Assembly: GCA_913063165.1 (NCBI GenBank)
Contig: CAJXZL010000003.1
Coordinates: 25,185 to 89,184 of the forward strand
Source: an uncultured Saccharospirillaceae bacterium
GTDB lineage: Bacteria > Pseudomonadota > Gammaproteobacteria > Pseudomonadales > Natronospirillaceae
Length of the DNA: 64,000 bases
Direction: 5' to 3'
Shown in pieces: positions 27,957 through 38,988 of the stretch. The translations under genes were made by a program, and so were the position numbers. Positions within the stretch are counted from its first letter, which is position 1; every line of letters starts with the position of its first letter. The notes beneath the pieces are model-generated. The model was not told where the DNA came from. It ran no database searches and saw only the letters and a list, made by a program, of their open reading frames with translations.

Positions 27957-29237
27957 ATGCATTTGCGCGCCGTTGCTGCCCAAACCCTTGCTGAAGTGGT
28001 GCGAGATGGTCGTTCATTGGGCGACCTCCATGCCGAGGCCGAAGACCAATTGCCAGCCAATCAGCTGTCTGCCTTTAAGCACCTGACCTTTGAAGGTTGT
28101 CGTTATTGGCACCGATACCAAGCGGTATTGGACCAATTAATGGACAAACCGTTAAAAGCCAAGGACGCCGATTTAACCGCCTTATTGGTTTTGGGCATGA
28201 TTGCCCTCAGCCAAGACCAAGACGCCGATCATGCTGCCATTAACGAAACCGTGGCGGCCGTGCGCGAACTCAAAAAAGATTGGGCGGCCAAACTGGTGAA
28301 CGCCATTTTGCGCCAATGGCAGCGCCAACAGTCTGATCCTGAAGCCCCGTGGCTTGAGGACATGCGGTTTCAATCGGCGCACCCGGGTTGGATCACCAAA
28401 CGCCTTACCAAAGATTGGGGTGAAGCGGCCGCTGGCATGTTGGCTCAGAACAATGCGCGTGCGCCGATGACCTTACGGGTCAATACCCAAAAAACCACCC
28501 GTGACGCCTACCTTGCCTTGCTGACCGCAGCCGGTATTTCGGCGACCGCGACGGTCCATTCGCCCGATGGTATTAGTCTCGATACACCTTGCCCAGTGTC
28601 AGAACTGCCGCAGTTTGCAGCCGGCTGGTGCAGTGTGCAGGATGAAGCCGCACAGCTCGCGGCACGATTACTGGACGTTGCGCCCCAACACAGAATACTC
28701 GATGCCTGTTGCGCTCCTGGGGGTAAAACCTGTCATATTGCAGAATTGGGCGGCGCAGATTTAATGGCGGTGGATGTGAGTCCAGCCCGATTAAAGCGGG
28801 TGTCGGAGAATTTGACGCGACTGGGCTTACAGGCGCAATTAGCCACGGCTGACCTCAGTACTGCCGCGTGGTGGGATGGTCAAACATTTGATCGCATCTT
28901 GCTGGATGCACCCTGCTCTGCTACTGGTGTTATCCGCAGGCATCCCGATATAAAATTACTGCGCCGACCAACCGACATTGCACCCTTGGTGGCGTTACAA
29001 CGGCAAATATTGGCCCAGCTCTGGTCAATGCTGGCGCCGAATGGCATTCTAGTTTATGCCACCTGCTCGTTGTTCGGGGCCGAAAACCGCGACAACATTG
29101 CATGGTTCTTAAGCCAAACACCGGATGCGGAGCAGCTGCCATTAACGGCAAGCCTTGATGAAACAGGTGGCCAGATGTTTCCACAGCCTCACGGAAACGA
29201 CGGTTTCTTCTATGCCAAACTGAAAAAGGTTGGGTAG
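27957..29237 (+). CDS. rsmB: 16S rRNA (cytosine-967-C5)-methyltransferase
   Basis: Methylates C967 of 16S rRNA; 426 residues, near-identical in length to E. coli RsmB. An N-terminal NusB-like helical domain (residues 1-140) precedes a Rossmann SAM-dependent methyltransferase. Motifs: ILDACCAPGGKTCHIAEL, MAVDVSPARLKRV, the DAPCSATGVIRRHPDIK active-site segment and VYATCSLFGAENRDNI with the second catalytic Cys. It begins 3 bases after the fmt stop and precedes trkA by 6 bases. Confidence 0.96.
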   Translation: MHLRAVAAQTLAEVVRDGRSLGDLHAEAEDQLPANQLSAFKHLTFEGCRYWHRYQAVLDQLMDKPLKAKDADLTALLVLGMIALSQDQDADHAAINETVAAVRELKKDWAAKLVNAILRQWQRQQSDPEAPWLEDMRFQSAHPGWITKRLTKDWGEAAAGMLAQNNARAPMTLRVNTQKTTRDAYLALLTAAGISATATVHSPDGISLDTPCPVSELPQFAAGWCSVQDEAAQLAARLLDVAPQHRILDACCAPGGKTCHIAELGGADLMAVDVSPARLKRVSENLTRLGLQAQLATADLSTAAWWDGQTFDRILLDAPCSATGVIRRHPDIKLLRRPTDIAPLVALQRQILAQLWSMLAPNGILVYATCSLFGAENRDNIAWFLSQTPDAEQLPLTASLDETGGQMFPQPHGNDGFFYAKLKKVG

Positions 29238-29243
29238 TCTGAC

Positions 29244-30617
29244 ATGAAAATTATTATTTTGGGTGCCGGCCAGGTGGGTAGCACATTGGCTGAGAATCTT
29301 GCCAGTGAGTACAACGACATCACGATTGTCGATACCAAAATTAAAAAATTACGCGATTTGAGTGATCGACTCGATATTCAAATTGTAGAGGGTGAGGCAT
29401 CGCATCCGGATATCTTGGTGCAAGCTGGTCTTGATGATGCCGACATGCTGGTAGCCGTTACCAACAGTGATGAAGTGAACATGATTGCCTGCCAGTTGGC
29501 CTGGAGTCTGTTTCGCACACCCCGAAAAATCGCCCGTATCCGTGCCAATGCCTACCTCGAAAAACGCGATGAGCTTTTTAACACCAATGCCATTCCCATC
29601 GACGTCTTGATCAGCCCAGAGCAAGTGGTCTGTGACTATATCACCCGTTTGATTGAAACTCCGGGCGCACTACAGGTACTCGATTTCGCGGATAATTTGG
29701 TGCAGCTGGTCGGCATGAAGGCTGTTACCGGCGGACCCTTGGTTGGCCAAGAATTACGCTACCTCAGGCAGCACATCCCGTCGGTTGATACCCGCGTGGC
29801 GGCTATTTTCAGAAAAGACCGCTCCATTTTTCCAGTCGCATCTACCGTGGTTGAGTCGGACGACGAAGTGTTCTTTATTGCCGCCAAAAACGACATTCGC
29901 TCGGTGATGAACGAGCTTCGCCGCCATGAAAAACCCTATAAGCGCATTGTGATTGCAGGCGGCGGCAACATCGGTTTTCGCCTTGCCAAGTCGTTAGAAA
30001 AGCACTTTTTTGTGAAAATTATCGACCGCGGCATAGAGCGCAGCCAATGGCTGTCAGAGAATTTGTCTGCCACCGTATTGCTCGGTAATGTCGCCAACCA
30101 AGAATTATTGATTCAAGAAGACATTGAAAATGCGGATGTTTTTATTGCGGTCACCAATGATGACGAGGCCAATATCATGGCCAGCATGTTGGCGAAACGT
30201 TTGGGCGCACGCAAGGTCATGACCCTGATTAACAATTCGGCCTATGTCGACTTGGTGCAGGGTGGCGACATCGATGTAGCCATTTCACCCTCGCAAGCCA
30301 CCATCGGCAGTCTATTAACCCATGTGCGGCGTGCCGATATTGTTAGTGTCCACAAGCTACGCCGTGGCGCAGCCGAAGCCATTGAGGCCATTGCTCATGG
30401 TGATAAGAAAAGCTCCCGGGTGGTCGGTCGGTGCATCGAAGATCTCGATTTACCTGAAGGCTGTACCATTGGTGCCATCGTGCGTGACGGCAAAGTGTTG
30501 ATTGCCCACGACGACGTTGAAATTGCGTCAGAAGACCATGTGATTATGTTCTTAACTGATCGCCGCCTGATCCCTGACGTAGAGCGCCTCTTTCAGGTTG
30601 GCTTTACGTTCTTTTAA
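29244..30617 (+). CDS. trkA: Trk potassium uptake system NAD-binding protein TrkA
   Basis: Cytoplasmic regulatory subunit of the Trk potassium transporter; 457 residues with two RCK units. First Rossmann motif [20 protein letters not shown] at the N-terminus, second [19 protein letters not shown] near residue 232. Each is followed by an RCK_C-type subdomain. The sequence closely follows E. coli TrkA in layout. It is immediately upstream of trkH, giving a dedicated trkAH pair at the end of the def-fmt-rsmB operon. Confidence 0.96.
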   Translation: MKIIILGAGQVGSTLAENLASEYNDITIVDTKIKKLRDLSDRLDIQIVEGEASHPDILVQAGLDDADMLVAVTNSDEVNMIACQLAWSLFRTPRKIARIRANAYLEKRDELFNTNAIPIDVLISPEQVVCDYITRLIETPGALQVLDFADNLVQLVGMKAVTGGPLVGQELRYLRQHIPSVDTRVAAIFRKDRSIFPVASTVVESDDEVFFIAAKNDIRSVMNELRRHEKPYKRIVIAGGGNIGFRLAKSLEKHFFVKIIDRGIERSQWLSENLSATVLLGNVANQELLIQEDIENADVFIAVTNDDEANIMASMLAKRLGARKVMTLINNSAYVDLVQGGDIDVAISPSQATIGSLLTHVRRADIVSVHKLRRGAAEAIEAIAHGDKKSSRVVGRCIEDLDLPEGCTIGAIVRDGKVLIAHDDVEIASEDHVIMFLTDRRLIPDVERLFQVGFTFF

Positions 30618-30635
30618 GGAGCACCACACACCGCC

Positions 30636-32084
30636 ATGCAATTTAAAACGATATTGAGGATCTCAAGCATTCTGCTGATGTTATTCAGCGTTACCATGCT
30701 GCCTTCTGCATTGGTGAGCTTGTTGTACAGTGACGGTGCGCACATGACCTTCATTCTGTCGTTTTTGGTATTGTTGGCTATCGGTTTTGTGTTGTGGCTG
30801 CCGGTCTACCGCTATCGCGGCGAACTGCGAACCCGCGATGGTTTTGTGATTACCATTGCCTTCTGGTTAGTACTGGGGCTAGCAGGGTCCTTCCCATTTT
30901 ATATGGCGACGGCGACCGACCTGTCCTTTACCGATGCGTTTTTTGAATCCTTTTCAGGTCTCACCACCACGGGCGCCACGGTGATCACTGGCTTGGATGA
31001 TTTACCCAAATCCATTCTATTTTATCGCCAGCAACTTCAGTGGTTGGGTGGCATGGGTATTATTGTGTTGGCAGTCGCCATTTTACCCATGCTCGGCATC
31101 GGTGGTATGCAGCTGTACCGCGCTGAAACGCCGGGTCCGGTAAAAGACAGCAAATTAAAACCCCGTATTACCGAAACCGCCAAGGCGCTGTGGTATATCT
31201 ACCTCACCCTCACCAGTATTTGTGCCTTTTCTTATTGGGTGGTCGGCATGGACGTGTTTGATGCCATTACCCATGCCTTTAGTACCGTCGCCATCGGCGG
31301 TTTTTCGACCCATGATGCCAGCATTGGGTATTTCGATAGTGCTGCGGTGGAAAGTGTCGCCATGGTCTTCATGCTGCTGTCAGCCGCCAACTTCGGCCTG
31401 CACTTTCTGACCTGGCAAAACCGCTCAATCAAACACTACTTTCTTGACCCCGAATACCAATATTTTCTGATGATTTTTGGCGCGGTTGTCATGCTGTGTG
31501 TTGGCATGCTGTGGCTGACCAGCACCTATGACACCCTTGGCAGTCTGCGCTATGGCATGTTTGAAACCGTATCGATCTTAACGACCACAGGGTTCGCAGC
31601 CGCCGACTTCTCAATATGGCCGTTATATGTGCCATTCTTGCTGATATTGGCGTCCTATATTGGTGGTTGTGCGGGCTCAACGGCCGGTGGCATCAAGGTG
31701 ATTCGCTTCGCACTGCTCTTTAAGCAAGGGGTCCGTGAGATTAAGCGTTTGATTCATCCACAGGGTGTGTTCCCCATTAAAATTGGCAACAAAGCAGTCA
31801 ACGACAATGTGATTCAGTCGGTATGGGGCTTTTTTGCAGTCTATGTCATGATGTTCAGTATTCTGATGATCATTTTGCTGGCCAGTGGCATGGACTTCTT
31901 AACCACCTGGTCTGCGGTTGGCGCCAGCCTCAACAACCTAGGTCCTGGTTTAGGCGAGGTGGCGTTGGACTACGGCAGCATCAGCGATGTTGCCAAATGG
32001 ACGCTGACCTTTGCCATGCTGCTAGGCCGTCTGGAAATATTTTCATTGTTGGTATTGCTGACACCCATGTTCTGGCGTAACTAG
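30636..32084 (+). CDS. trkH: Trk potassium uptake transmembrane protein TrkH
   Basis: Potassium-translocating membrane subunit; 482 residues, about ten hydrophobic segments arranged as four M-P-M units. Filter-type loops include FSGLTTTGATVITG in the first repeat, HAFSTVAIGGFSTHD in the second, VSILTTTGFAAAD in the third and SLNNLGPGLG in the fourth. AAGGAG lies 14 bases before the ATG, a slightly long spacing. Works with TrkA from the preceding gene. Confidence 0.96.
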   Translation: MQFKTILRISSILLMLFSVTMLPSALVSLLYSDGAHMTFILSFLVLLAIGFVLWLPVYRYRGELRTRDGFVITIAFWLVLGLAGSFPFYMATATDLSFTDAFFESFSGLTTTGATVITGLDDLPKSILFYRQQLQWLGGMGIIVLAVAILPMLGIGGMQLYRAETPGPVKDSKLKPRITETAKALWYIYLTLTSICAFSYWVVGMDVFDAITHAFSTVAIGGFSTHDASIGYFDSAAVESVAMVFMLLSAANFGLHFLTWQNRSIKHYFLDPEYQYFLMIFGAVVMLCVGMLWLTSTYDTLGSLRYGMFETVSILTTTGFAAADFSIWPLYVPFLLILASYIGGCAGSTAGGIKVIRFALLFKQGVREIKRLIHPQGVFPIKIGNKAVNDNVIQSVWGFFAVYVMMFSILMIILLASGMDFLTTWSAVGASLNNLGPGLGEVALDYGSISDVAKWTLTFAMLLGRLEIFSLLVLLTPMFWRN

Positions 32085-32165
32085 CAGGCTAGGGTGGTGG
32101 CTCTGTTCGCTGGGCTGCCAACGCCGCACGCTGCATGACCTCAGATCAAATACCCCTAAAATGGT

Positions 32166-32185
32166 GGCGCAAGCGCCCTGTTTTT
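32166..32185 (+). terminator. Weak candidate terminator after trkH
   Basis: GGCG-CAAG-CGCC (32166-32177) followed by CTGTTTTT could be a short intrinsic terminator for the trk operon. A second small hairpin, CGCCCA-CTTT-TGGGCG (32209-32224), lies between it and glyQ without a U-tract. The remainder of this 250-base gap shows nothing else I can support. Confidence 0.35.
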
Positions 32186-32334
32186 CAGGTATGCTATCCG
32201 CCTTTAAACGCCCACTTTTGGGCGAATACAACCCGATTCAACACCCTTGGAACTGAGCCGACAGTTGCAGCAAGGCTGCGGATGTTTTTGTCGAACAGTA
32301 TCCCTGGGTTAACCACACATAAAACGTACAGGTA

Positions 32335-33288
32335 ATGACCGTGAAACCAGACGCGCTAACTTTTCAAGGCCTCATTCTGACCCTACAACAATATTGGGCG
32401 GATCAAGGCTGTGTCATCTTGCAACCTTTGGATATGGAAGTGGGCGCTGGCACCTCGCACCCAGCAACGTTTTTGCGCGCGATTGGTCCTGAAACCTGGA
32501 ACTGTGCCTATGTGCAGCCTAGCCGCCGTCCAACCGATGGCCGCTACGGTGAAAACCCCAATCGCCTACAGCATTACTACCAATATCAGGTTATTTTGAA
32601 GCCAAGCCCGGGCGACATTCAGGAACTGTATCTGAACAGCCTGCGGAAAATTGGTGTAGACCCCTTGGTTCACGACATCCGCTTTGTTGAAGACAACTGG
32701 GAAAACCCCACCTTGGGTGCCTGGGGTCTTGGCTGGGAAGTCTGGCTCAACGGCATGGAAGTCACGCAGTTCACGTATTTCCAGCAGGTTGGTGGCATCG
32801 AGTGTTACCCCGTCGCGGGTGAAATCACTTATGGCCTAGAACGATTGGCCATGTACATTCAAGACGTCGATTCGGTCTATGACTTGGTCTGGACCATCGG
32901 GCCTGACGGCACACCAGTGACCTACGGCGACGTATTCCACCAGAACGAAGTAGAGCAGTCGACCTACAACTTCCAACATGCGGATACCGCTGCGTTGTTC
33001 GCACAGTTTGAAGCGTGCGAAACCAATGCGGCCCGCATGATTGAAGAAAAGCTGCCGTTACCTGCCTATGAATTGATCTTAAAGGCCGGCCATACATTCA
33101 ACCTGTTGGACGCCCGTAAAGCCATTTCAGTGACCGAACGTCAACGCTATATTCTGCGCATTCGTACCCTGTCTCGTAACGTGGCACAAACCTATTTGAA
33201 TGCCCGTGCTGCCCTCGGCTTTCCTATGGCACCCGATGCCTTAAGAGACGAAGTCTTAGCCCAATTGGCACAGGAGGCAGCACGATGA
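32335..33288 (+). CDS. glyQ: Glycyl-tRNA synthetase alpha subunit
   Basis: Catalytic subunit of the tetrameric bacterial glycyl-tRNA synthetase; 317 residues. Seen: [72 protein letters not shown] and [23 protein letters not shown] class II core (here [19 protein letters not shown]). It overlaps glyS by 4 bases (ATGA), ensuring equal subunit production. Confidence 0.97.
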   Translation: MTVKPDALTFQGLILTLQQYWADQGCVILQPLDMEVGAGTSHPATFLRAIGPETWNCAYVQPSRRPTDGRYGENPNRLQHYYQYQVILKPSPGDIQELYLNSLRKIGVDPLVHDIRFVEDNWENPTLGAWGLGWEVWLNGMEVTQFTYFQQVGGIECYPVAGEITYGLERLAMYIQDVDSVYDLVWTIGPDGTPVTYGDVFHQNEVEQSTYNFQHADTAALFAQFEACETNAARMIEEKLPLPAYELILKAGHTFNLLDARKAISVTERQRYILRIRTLSRNVAQTYLNARAALGFPMAPDALRDEVLAQLAQEAAR

Positions 33289-35360
33289 GCACCTTTGATT
33301 TTTTGGTTGAGATCGGCACAGAAGAATTGCCACCTAAAACCCTCAAAACCCTGTCAGACGCGTTTGCCGCACAGTGTGCTGACCAGTTACAGACCAGCAA
33401 CATTGCTTTTGACAGCATCGTGGCCTATGCCGCACCCCGCCGTTTGGCGTTGTGGGTTAAGGGACTCGGTGCTGCCCAGCCCGACGAAGCCTTTGAACGC
33501 AAAGGCCCTGCTGCCAAAGCCGCTTACGACAAAGAAGGCAATCCGTCACGCGCGGCATTGGGATTTGCTGGTAGCTGTGGTGTCGCATTCGCCGATCTGG
33601 AAACCATCGATACCCCCAAGGGTGAGTGGTTGGTATACCGAGGCGTGAAGACCGGCGCAGCCACCATCGACCTGCTGCCCCAGCTGGTACAAACCAGCCT
33701 CGATAATCTACCCATTGCCAAGCGCATGCGGTGGAGCAGCAACCGATTTGAATTTGTACGGCCACTACAGTGGTTGGTTATGTTGGCCGATAGTCAGGTG
33801 ATTCCATGCAGCATGATGGGCATCGAAGCGGGCAACCACACCCGTGGCCACCGTTTCCACAGTACCGGCACTCTCACCATCAGCCACCCAGCGGCCTATG
33901 AATCGACCCTACTGGATCAAGGCCATGTTATCGCCAGCTTTGAAAAGCGCCGCGATGTGATTCGTGCTGAAGCCCAACGTGTCGCTGCTGGAAAAGGCGT
34001 GACCGTGGTCATTCCTGATGGCTTGTTAGACGAAGTGACCGGACTGAATGAATGGCCAGTGGCCCTCATTGCTCAGTTTGAAGAACGCTTTTTATCGGTG
34101 CCATCCGAAGCCTTGGTGTCGTCGATGGAAGACCACCAGAAGTATTTTCATACCGTGGATGCTGCGGGCGCCATGCAGCCTTATTTTGTGTTTATTGCCA
34201 ACATCGAATCTAAGGATCCGAGTGCTGTGATTGCAGGCAATGAAAAAGTCATTCGTCCCCGTTTGGCAGACGCAGCGTTCTTTTGGGATACCGATAAGTC
34301 GATGCCTTTGGCTGACCGTGTTGCCCGCTTGGACAGCGTGATGTTTCAAAAAGACTTGGGCACCACCGGTGATAAACGCCGGCGTTTAGAGCAGACCGCT
34401 GCCGCGATTGCGACCAAAATTGGTGGCAACCCTGAATGGGCTGCCCGTGCAGCGCAGTTAGCTAAAGCCGATTTGGTGACTGATATGGTCGGTGAGTTTC
34501 CCGAATTACAGGGAATCGCAGGTTCCTATTACGCCTTGCATGATGGCGAAGCGGATGAAGTGGCACAGGGCATTCGGGAACATTATTTACCCGCTGGTGC
34601 CGGTGATCCATTGCCAGAATCGCTGACCGGTATGGCCGTTGCCATGGCCGACCGCCTCGATAACCTCACCGGTTTGTTTGGTATTGGTCAGCCGCCAACG
34701 GGTACGCGAGACCCCTTTGCGTTGCGTCGCGCAGCCCTTGGCCTGTTGCGCATACTGGTCGAAAAGCGCATCGATTTAGACATCGGTGAGTTATTGGATA
34801 TTGCATTGGCGCAGCACGACTTTGATGCCGACACCACCGCCACAACACGCCAACAGGTCACCGAGTATCTGCTCGACCGCTTTGGCGCCTGGTATGCTGA
34901 TGATGGTATTGCCGCCGAGGTCATACAATCGGTGCGCTTCAACCACATCACCAAGCCCATGGATTTCGACTTACGGGTCAAGGCCGTACATGCCTTTAGC
35001 CAGTTGCCTGAAGCCGCTGCGCTTGCCGCTGCCAACAAACGTGTCGGTAACCTGTTGGGCAAGGTATCACTCGCTGATTTGCCCGGCTCAGTGGACACCG
35101 CATTGTTGTCTGAAAGCGCAGAGATTCAGCTGTCAAAGGATATTGCCGCTTGCTTGGCTGCGACAGCACCCCTTGTGGCGGCACACGCCTATACGGATTG
35201 CCTGAGCACCTTGGCGACCTTGCGCGCTGCAGTCGACACCTTCTTTGATGATGTGATGGTGATGGCAGAGGATCCAGCGGTACGCAATAACCGACTGGCG
35301 CTGCTGAAACAATTACGCGATGCGTTTTTACAGGTGGCCGATATTTCCCACCTGTCTTAA
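33285..35360 (+). CDS. glyS: Glycyl-tRNA synthetase beta subunit
   Basis: 691-residue tRNA-binding subunit partner of GlyQ. Seen: [18 protein letters not shown] at the N-terminus, [37 protein letters not shown], the HD-like region [28 protein letters not shown] and the C-terminal DALR-type anticodon-binding part ending [19 protein letters not shown] strong terminator follows. Confidence 0.97.
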   Translation: MSTFDFLVEIGTEELPPKTLKTLSDAFAAQCADQLQTSNIAFDSIVAYAAPRRLALWVKGLGAAQPDEAFERKGPAAKAAYDKEGNPSRAALGFAGSCGVAFADLETIDTPKGEWLVYRGVKTGAATIDLLPQLVQTSLDNLPIAKRMRWSSNRFEFVRPLQWLVMLADSQVIPCSMMGIEAGNHTRGHRFHSTGTLTISHPAAYESTLLDQGHVIASFEKRRDVIRAEAQRVAAGKGVTVVIPDGLLDEVTGLNEWPVALIAQFEERFLSVPSEALVSSMEDHQKYFHTVDAAGAMQPYFVFIANIESKDPSAVIAGNEKVIRPRLADAAFFWDTDKSMPLADRVARLDSVMFQKDLGTTGDKRRRLEQTAAAIATKIGGNPEWAARAAQLAKADLVTDMVGEFPELQGIAGSYYALHDGEADEVAQGIREHYLPAGAGDPLPESLTGMAVAMADRLDNLTGLFGIGQPPTGTRDPFALRRAALGLLRILVEKRIDLDIGELLDIALAQHDFDADTTATTRQQVTEYLLDRFGAWYADDGIAAEVIQSVRFNHITKPMDFDLRVKAVHAFSQLPEAAALAAANKRVGNLLGKVSLADLPGSVDTALLSESAEIQLSKDIAACLAATAPLVAAHAYTDCLSTLATLRAAVDTFFDDVMVMAEDPAVRNNRLALLKQLRDAFLQVADISHLS

Positions 35361-35380
35361 GCGCATCCGGCGTGGCAATC

Positions 35381-35413
35381 ACCCCCAGTGGCTTAGGCTA
35401 CTGGGGGTTTTTT
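35381..35413 (+). terminator. Intrinsic terminator after glyS
   Basis: ACCCCCAGT (35381-35389) pairs with ACTGGGGGT (35400-35408), loop of 10 bases, followed by TTTTT. A textbook rho-independent terminator 20 bases past the glyS stop. Confidence 0.93.
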
Positions 35414-35569
35414 ATGTCCAGCGCAAACACCCAGTCTTGATGCTGGTGTCGGTGAGCAACAGCAGAATGTCTTCCTGATAACCTCATGCAAAACGCGGTC
35501 TGAATGCTTTTTATCCTCGGGCTGGTTGTGTTACAAAGGAGGTATTGGATTTATCGTGCGGGGTAGGTG

Positions 35570-37183
35570 ATGGCGATCGCTGAATATGACTATGTGATTG
35601 TAGGTGGCGGCTCGGCCGGCTGCGTATTGGCTGGGCGTCTGTCAGAAGACCCCCATGTCACTGTGTGTTTGATTGAAGCGGGCAGCCGCGGCGATAGCTG
35701 GCTTACCCGCATTCCCGGCGCTATCTTTCTTACTGTACCCACTCGGCTTCACAATTGGGCGTTTGAAACGGTTCCGCAAGCGGGACTAAACGGTCGCAAA
35801 GGCTATCAGCCACGCGGCAAGGTCTTGGGTGGCTCGAGCGCCATCAATGCCATGATGTATGCGCGCGGACACCGTGCCGACTATGACCATTGGGCCTCCC
35901 TAGGTAATCCCGGTTGGTCCTTTGAATCGGTATTGCCCTATTTTAAACGGTCCGAACATAACACCAGCCATCAAAACGATTTACACGGTCAGGGCGGCCC
36001 ACTGCACGTCACTGAACTGCAGCGGCCCAGCACCTTGCTCGACGTTTTCATTGCTGCCGCTGCCACCCAAAATATCCCGTACAACCCAGACATCAATGGG
36101 GTGCAGCAGCATGGCGTTGGCATCACTCAGGTCACCCAAAAAAAGGGCGAACGGCACAGTGCCTATTCAGCCTACTTGAAAGACCATGTGGGTCGCCCTA
36201 ACCTCAAGGTGATTACCCATGCCATTGTCGACCGGGTGATGTGTGAAGATCAGGTGGCTGTCGGTGTCCAATATGAAACACCAGGACAGGTAGTGCAGGT
36301 GCGGGCCCGGCGGGAAGTATTGCTCAGTGGTGGCGCCTACGGCTCGCCGCAGGTGTTGCTGCGGTCTGGTATTGGCCCAGCTGAGGCGCTGATCGATTTA
36401 GACATCCCCGTGGTATGTGACCGGCCCGGAGTCGGAGAAAACCTACAGGACCATATCGATCTGATCGAGGCGGTAAGAACCGATACCAATACCGATACCA
36501 TTGGCATTTCAGTGCGCGGCGCGTGGAAAATGACCTATGGGCTCTGGCAATGGTGGCGGCACAAAAAGGGCGCGTTAACCAGCAACTATGCTGAAGGTAT
36601 TGGCTTTGCGTATTCTGATCCGCAGGTCCAACAACCGGATTTGGAATTGATCTTTCTCCCTGGGCTGGAAGATGACCACAACCGCAGGCTTCATTGGGGT
36701 CATGGATATTCCTGCCACGTCAGCGTCTTGCGTCCAAAAAGCCGTGGTAGCGTACGCTTGGCCAATAAAGACACTGCTGCTGCGCCGTTGATAGACCCAC
36801 AGTATTTGTCGCATCCAGACGATCTCGACCTGATGGTGAAGGGTTGGCATTTACAACACGCCTTGTTGGCCAGTGAACCCTTTGACCCCTATCGGCGAGC
36901 AGCGCTGTATCCAGTCGATGCCAATGACCCTGAGGCGGTCATTGCCGACATACGCAACCGTTCAGACACCCAATATCATCCAGTAGGCACCTGCAAAATG
37001 GGGCCTGCTGATGATCTGATGGCGGTGGTGGACAGCCGTTTGCGGGTGCATGGCGTTAAGCGTCTGCGAGTGGTAGATGCGTCGATCATGCCGACGCTAA
37101 TCTCTGGCAACACCAATGCACCCACCATGATGATCGCCGAAAAAGCAGTGGATATGATACTGGAAGATCAGTCAGCCACCTGA
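35570..37183 (+). CDS. GMC-family FAD-dependent oxidoreductase (choline/alcohol dehydrogenase-like)
   Basis: About 537 residues, glucose-methanol-choline oxidoreductase resembling BetA and AlkJ. Seen: FAD-binding [25 protein letters not shown] signature 1 [24 protein letters not shown], signature 2 [20 protein letters not shown], and the C-terminal [10 protein letters not shown] with the catalytic His plus [28 protein letters not shown] stop codon lies just upstream in frame, so only GTG 35567 or ATG 35570 can start; an AAGGAGGT at 35536-35543 is too far upstream to serve either well. No betB or betI is adjacent, so choline is not assured as substrate. The 3' end overlaps the convergent exporter gene. 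Confidence 0.9.
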   Translation: MAIAEYDYVIVGGGSAGCVLAGRLSEDPHVTVCLIEAGSRGDSWLTRIPGAIFLTVPTRLHNWAFETVPQAGLNGRKGYQPRGKVLGGSSAINAMMYARGHRADYDHWASLGNPGWSFESVLPYFKRSEHNTSHQNDLHGQGGPLHVTELQRPSTLLDVFIAAAATQNIPYNPDINGVQQHGVGITQVTQKKGERHSAYSAYLKDHVGRPNLKVITHAIVDRVMCEDQVAVGVQYETPGQVVQVRARREVLLSGGAYGSPQVLLRSGIGPAEALIDLDIPVVCDRPGVGENLQDHIDLIEAVRTDTNTDTIGISVRGAWKMTYGLWQWWRHKKGALTSNYAEGIGFAYSDPQVQQPDLELIFLPGLEDDHNRRLHWGHGYSCHVSVLRPKSRGSVRLANKDTAAAPLIDPQYLSHPDDLDLMVKGWHLQHALLASEPFDPYRRAALYPVDANDPEAVIADIRNRSDTQYHPVGTCKMGPADDLMAVVDSRLRVHGVKRLRVVDASIMPTLISGNTNAPTMMIAEKAVDMILEDQSAT

Positions 37184-38055
37184 ACGGGACGCGATTGGCT
37201 GCGGCTGGCGATGAAGGCACCCAGCGTGATCGCAACACAGGCAAGCAGTAGTGTGATGCTAAATGGCGCTTTATTCATAGCCACCAATATGATGGTAGAC
37301 AACAGCGGGGCGCCAAAAGCCAATACCCCCAGTAACTGAATATTGCCGTGTTTGATGCCATGATCCCAGGTAAAAAATGCCAAGCCAACCGGACCCAAGC
37401 CCAAGCCGATAACGCCAATCCACTGAAGGCTATTGGCCGGCCATTGGGTCTGTTCCAACATCAGATGAAAAATACCGGCCAACACGGCCGTCACAGCACA
37501 AAACCAACCCACCGCGTCAGTTGGTACCGATTTCACCAAACGGCTCAACACCGAATAGGAAGACCAGGTTAGGGCCGCCACCACAGCTGCGCCATAACCC
37601 AGTATGTATTGGCTGTCAAAGCCGGTCGCCTTACCGCCTAATAGCATCCAACAACCAGCCAACGCCAGCAATGCCCCGACCACATGCTGCCAACGAAAGT
37701 GCTCACCCGGTAAAAAGGCTGCAAACAACACAATCAACAGGGGCCAGAGGTAATTAATCAGATTGGCTTCTACAGCGGGAGCATGGGCAAAGGCAATAAA
37801 CAGCGCCAGGTGGTAACCAAACAAACCACCCACACCTAACAGCCACGCCAACACAGGTTGCTTGAAATGATGCAAGCCAGAATGGCCTTCAATGCGCCAC
37901 TTTACCCACATCAGCGCAAATGCGATGAAAAAGGTCATCGACAGCAATTGAAACGGCGGAATGTGGTTTTCGGTGAACAAGACCAAAATGGCCAAGGTGC
38001 TCCACAGCAATACCGAACTGGCACCGATCACCGTGGCTCTTCGTACGTGGGTCAT
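37168..38055 (-). CDS. DMT-superfamily EamA-type transporter
   Basis: About 295 residues with ten predicted hydrophobic segments in two EamA repeats. The first begins ASSVLLWSTLAILVLF and the second ILGYGAAVVAALTWSSYSVLSRLVK. The short form with NLINYLWPLLIVLFAAFLPGEHF is typical of small-molecule or amino-acid/aromatic exporters of this superfamily (YddG-like). I chose the ATG at 38055, where family-like sequence begins. It is convergent with and overlaps the GMC gene by 16 bases, and is separated from the polyamine operon by a stem-loop. Confidence 0.82.
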   Translation of the reverse strand: MTHVRRATVIGASSVLLWSTLAILVLFTENHIPPFQLLSMTFFIAFALMWVKWRIEGHSGLHHFKQPVLAWLLGVGGLFGYHLALFIAFAHAPAVEANLINYLWPLLIVLFAAFLPGEHFRWQHVVGALLALAGCWMLLGGKATGFDSQYILGYGAAVVAALTWSSYSVLSRLVKSVPTDAVGWFCAVTAVLAGIFHLMLEQTQWPANSLQWIGVIGLGLGPVGLAFFTWDHGIKHGNIQLLGVLAFGAPLLSTIILVAMNKAPFSITLLLACVAITLGAFIASRSQSRPVQVAD

Positions 38056-38111
38056 CAATACATCCGTGTCGTTGAGATTGACGCAAGCGCGTCGGATTGG
38101 GGAAGGGCGAA

Positions 38112-38141
38112 AACACGCCAAGGGGATCCCCTTAGCGTGTT
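38112..38141 (-). terminator. Stem-loop terminator at the end of the polyamine operon
   Basis: AACACGC (38112-38118) pairs with GCGTGTT (38135-38141) and AAGGG (38120-38124) with CCCTT (38129-38133), one mismatch between them. It is followed on the minus strand by a short TTT. It lies just after the potI stop, so it is the probable end of the spu/pot operon. Confidence 0.6.
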
Positions 38142-38154
38142 AGATCACTGTTGG

Positions 38155-38988
38155 CTATTCGATCAGAAAATCGTCTGCCATGGCCTTTTGACGGTTCTTT
38201 TCTAAACGTCTGCTCACGTACCACACAGTAAAGGTCACCATGGATACCGCAAATATTATCAAAGATGCCAAGACGTTAATTTTAGGGGACACGCCACGAC
38301 GCACTGAGGATAACACCTCAATCGGTAAGGTTGTCGCACCCGGTCCAGTAACAAAGCTGGCAATCACCACGTCATCAAGCGACAGCGTAAAGGCCAACAA
38401 CCAAGCAGAGGCAACGGCAGGAGCTATGAGCGGCAGGGTGATAGCAAAGAATACTTTCAGAGGTGGTGCACCCAAGTCCATAGCGGCTTCTTCAATGCTG
38501 GCATCCATTTCTCGCAATCGGCTACTGATAACCACCGTTGCGTATGCCATGCCGAACGTGGTGTGTGCGATCCAAATGGTCAGCATGCCACGTTCTCTTG
38601 GCCAGCCGGTCAATTGCGTAAAGGCCACAAAAAGCAACAATAGCGACAGACCGATGATCACGTCAGGCATTACTAAGGGTGCGGTAATCATGCCACCGAA
38701 CAGGGTCTTGCCCCGAAACTTGGCAATACGCACCATGGCCCAACTCGACAACATGCCAAAAAACACCGCGGAGGTGGCTGATAAAAAGGCCACTTCCAAC
38801 GAACGCTTTACGGCACCCATAATTTGCGTATCTTGGAAAAGCTCGCCATACCACTTGGTAGACCAACCCGCCCATACCGTCACCAAACGCGACTCGTTGA
38901 AGGAGTAGATGACCAGAATGAACATGGGTAGATATAAAAAGGTCAACCCGGCCCAGAACATAAAACGGCTGAAACTGAAGTTTCTCAT
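38155..38988 (-). CDS. potI: Polyamine ABC transporter permease (PotI/SpuH-like)
   Basis: 277-residue inner-membrane permease with six hydrophobic segments. The binding-protein-dependent permease loop is SSRLREMDASIEEAAMDLGAPPLKVFFAITLPLIAPA (EAA motif), followed by AFTLSLDDVVIASFVTGPGATTLP, which is diagnostic of PotC/PotI polyamine permeases. It overlaps potH by 4 bases. Last gene of the polyamine operon. Confidence 0.92.
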   Translation of the reverse strand: MRNFSFSRFMFWAGLTFLYLPMFILVIYSFNESRLVTVWAGWSTKWYGELFQDTQIMGAVKRSLEVAFLSATSAVFFGMLSSWAMVRIAKFRGKTLFGGMITAPLVMPDVIIGLSLLLLFVAFTQLTGWPRERGMLTIWIAHTTFGMAYATVVISSRLREMDASIEEAAMDLGAPPLKVFFAITLPLIAPAVASAWLLAFTLSLDDVVIASFVTGPGATTLPIEVLSSVRRGVSPKINVLASLIIFAVSMVTFTVWYVSRRLEKNRQKAMADDFLIE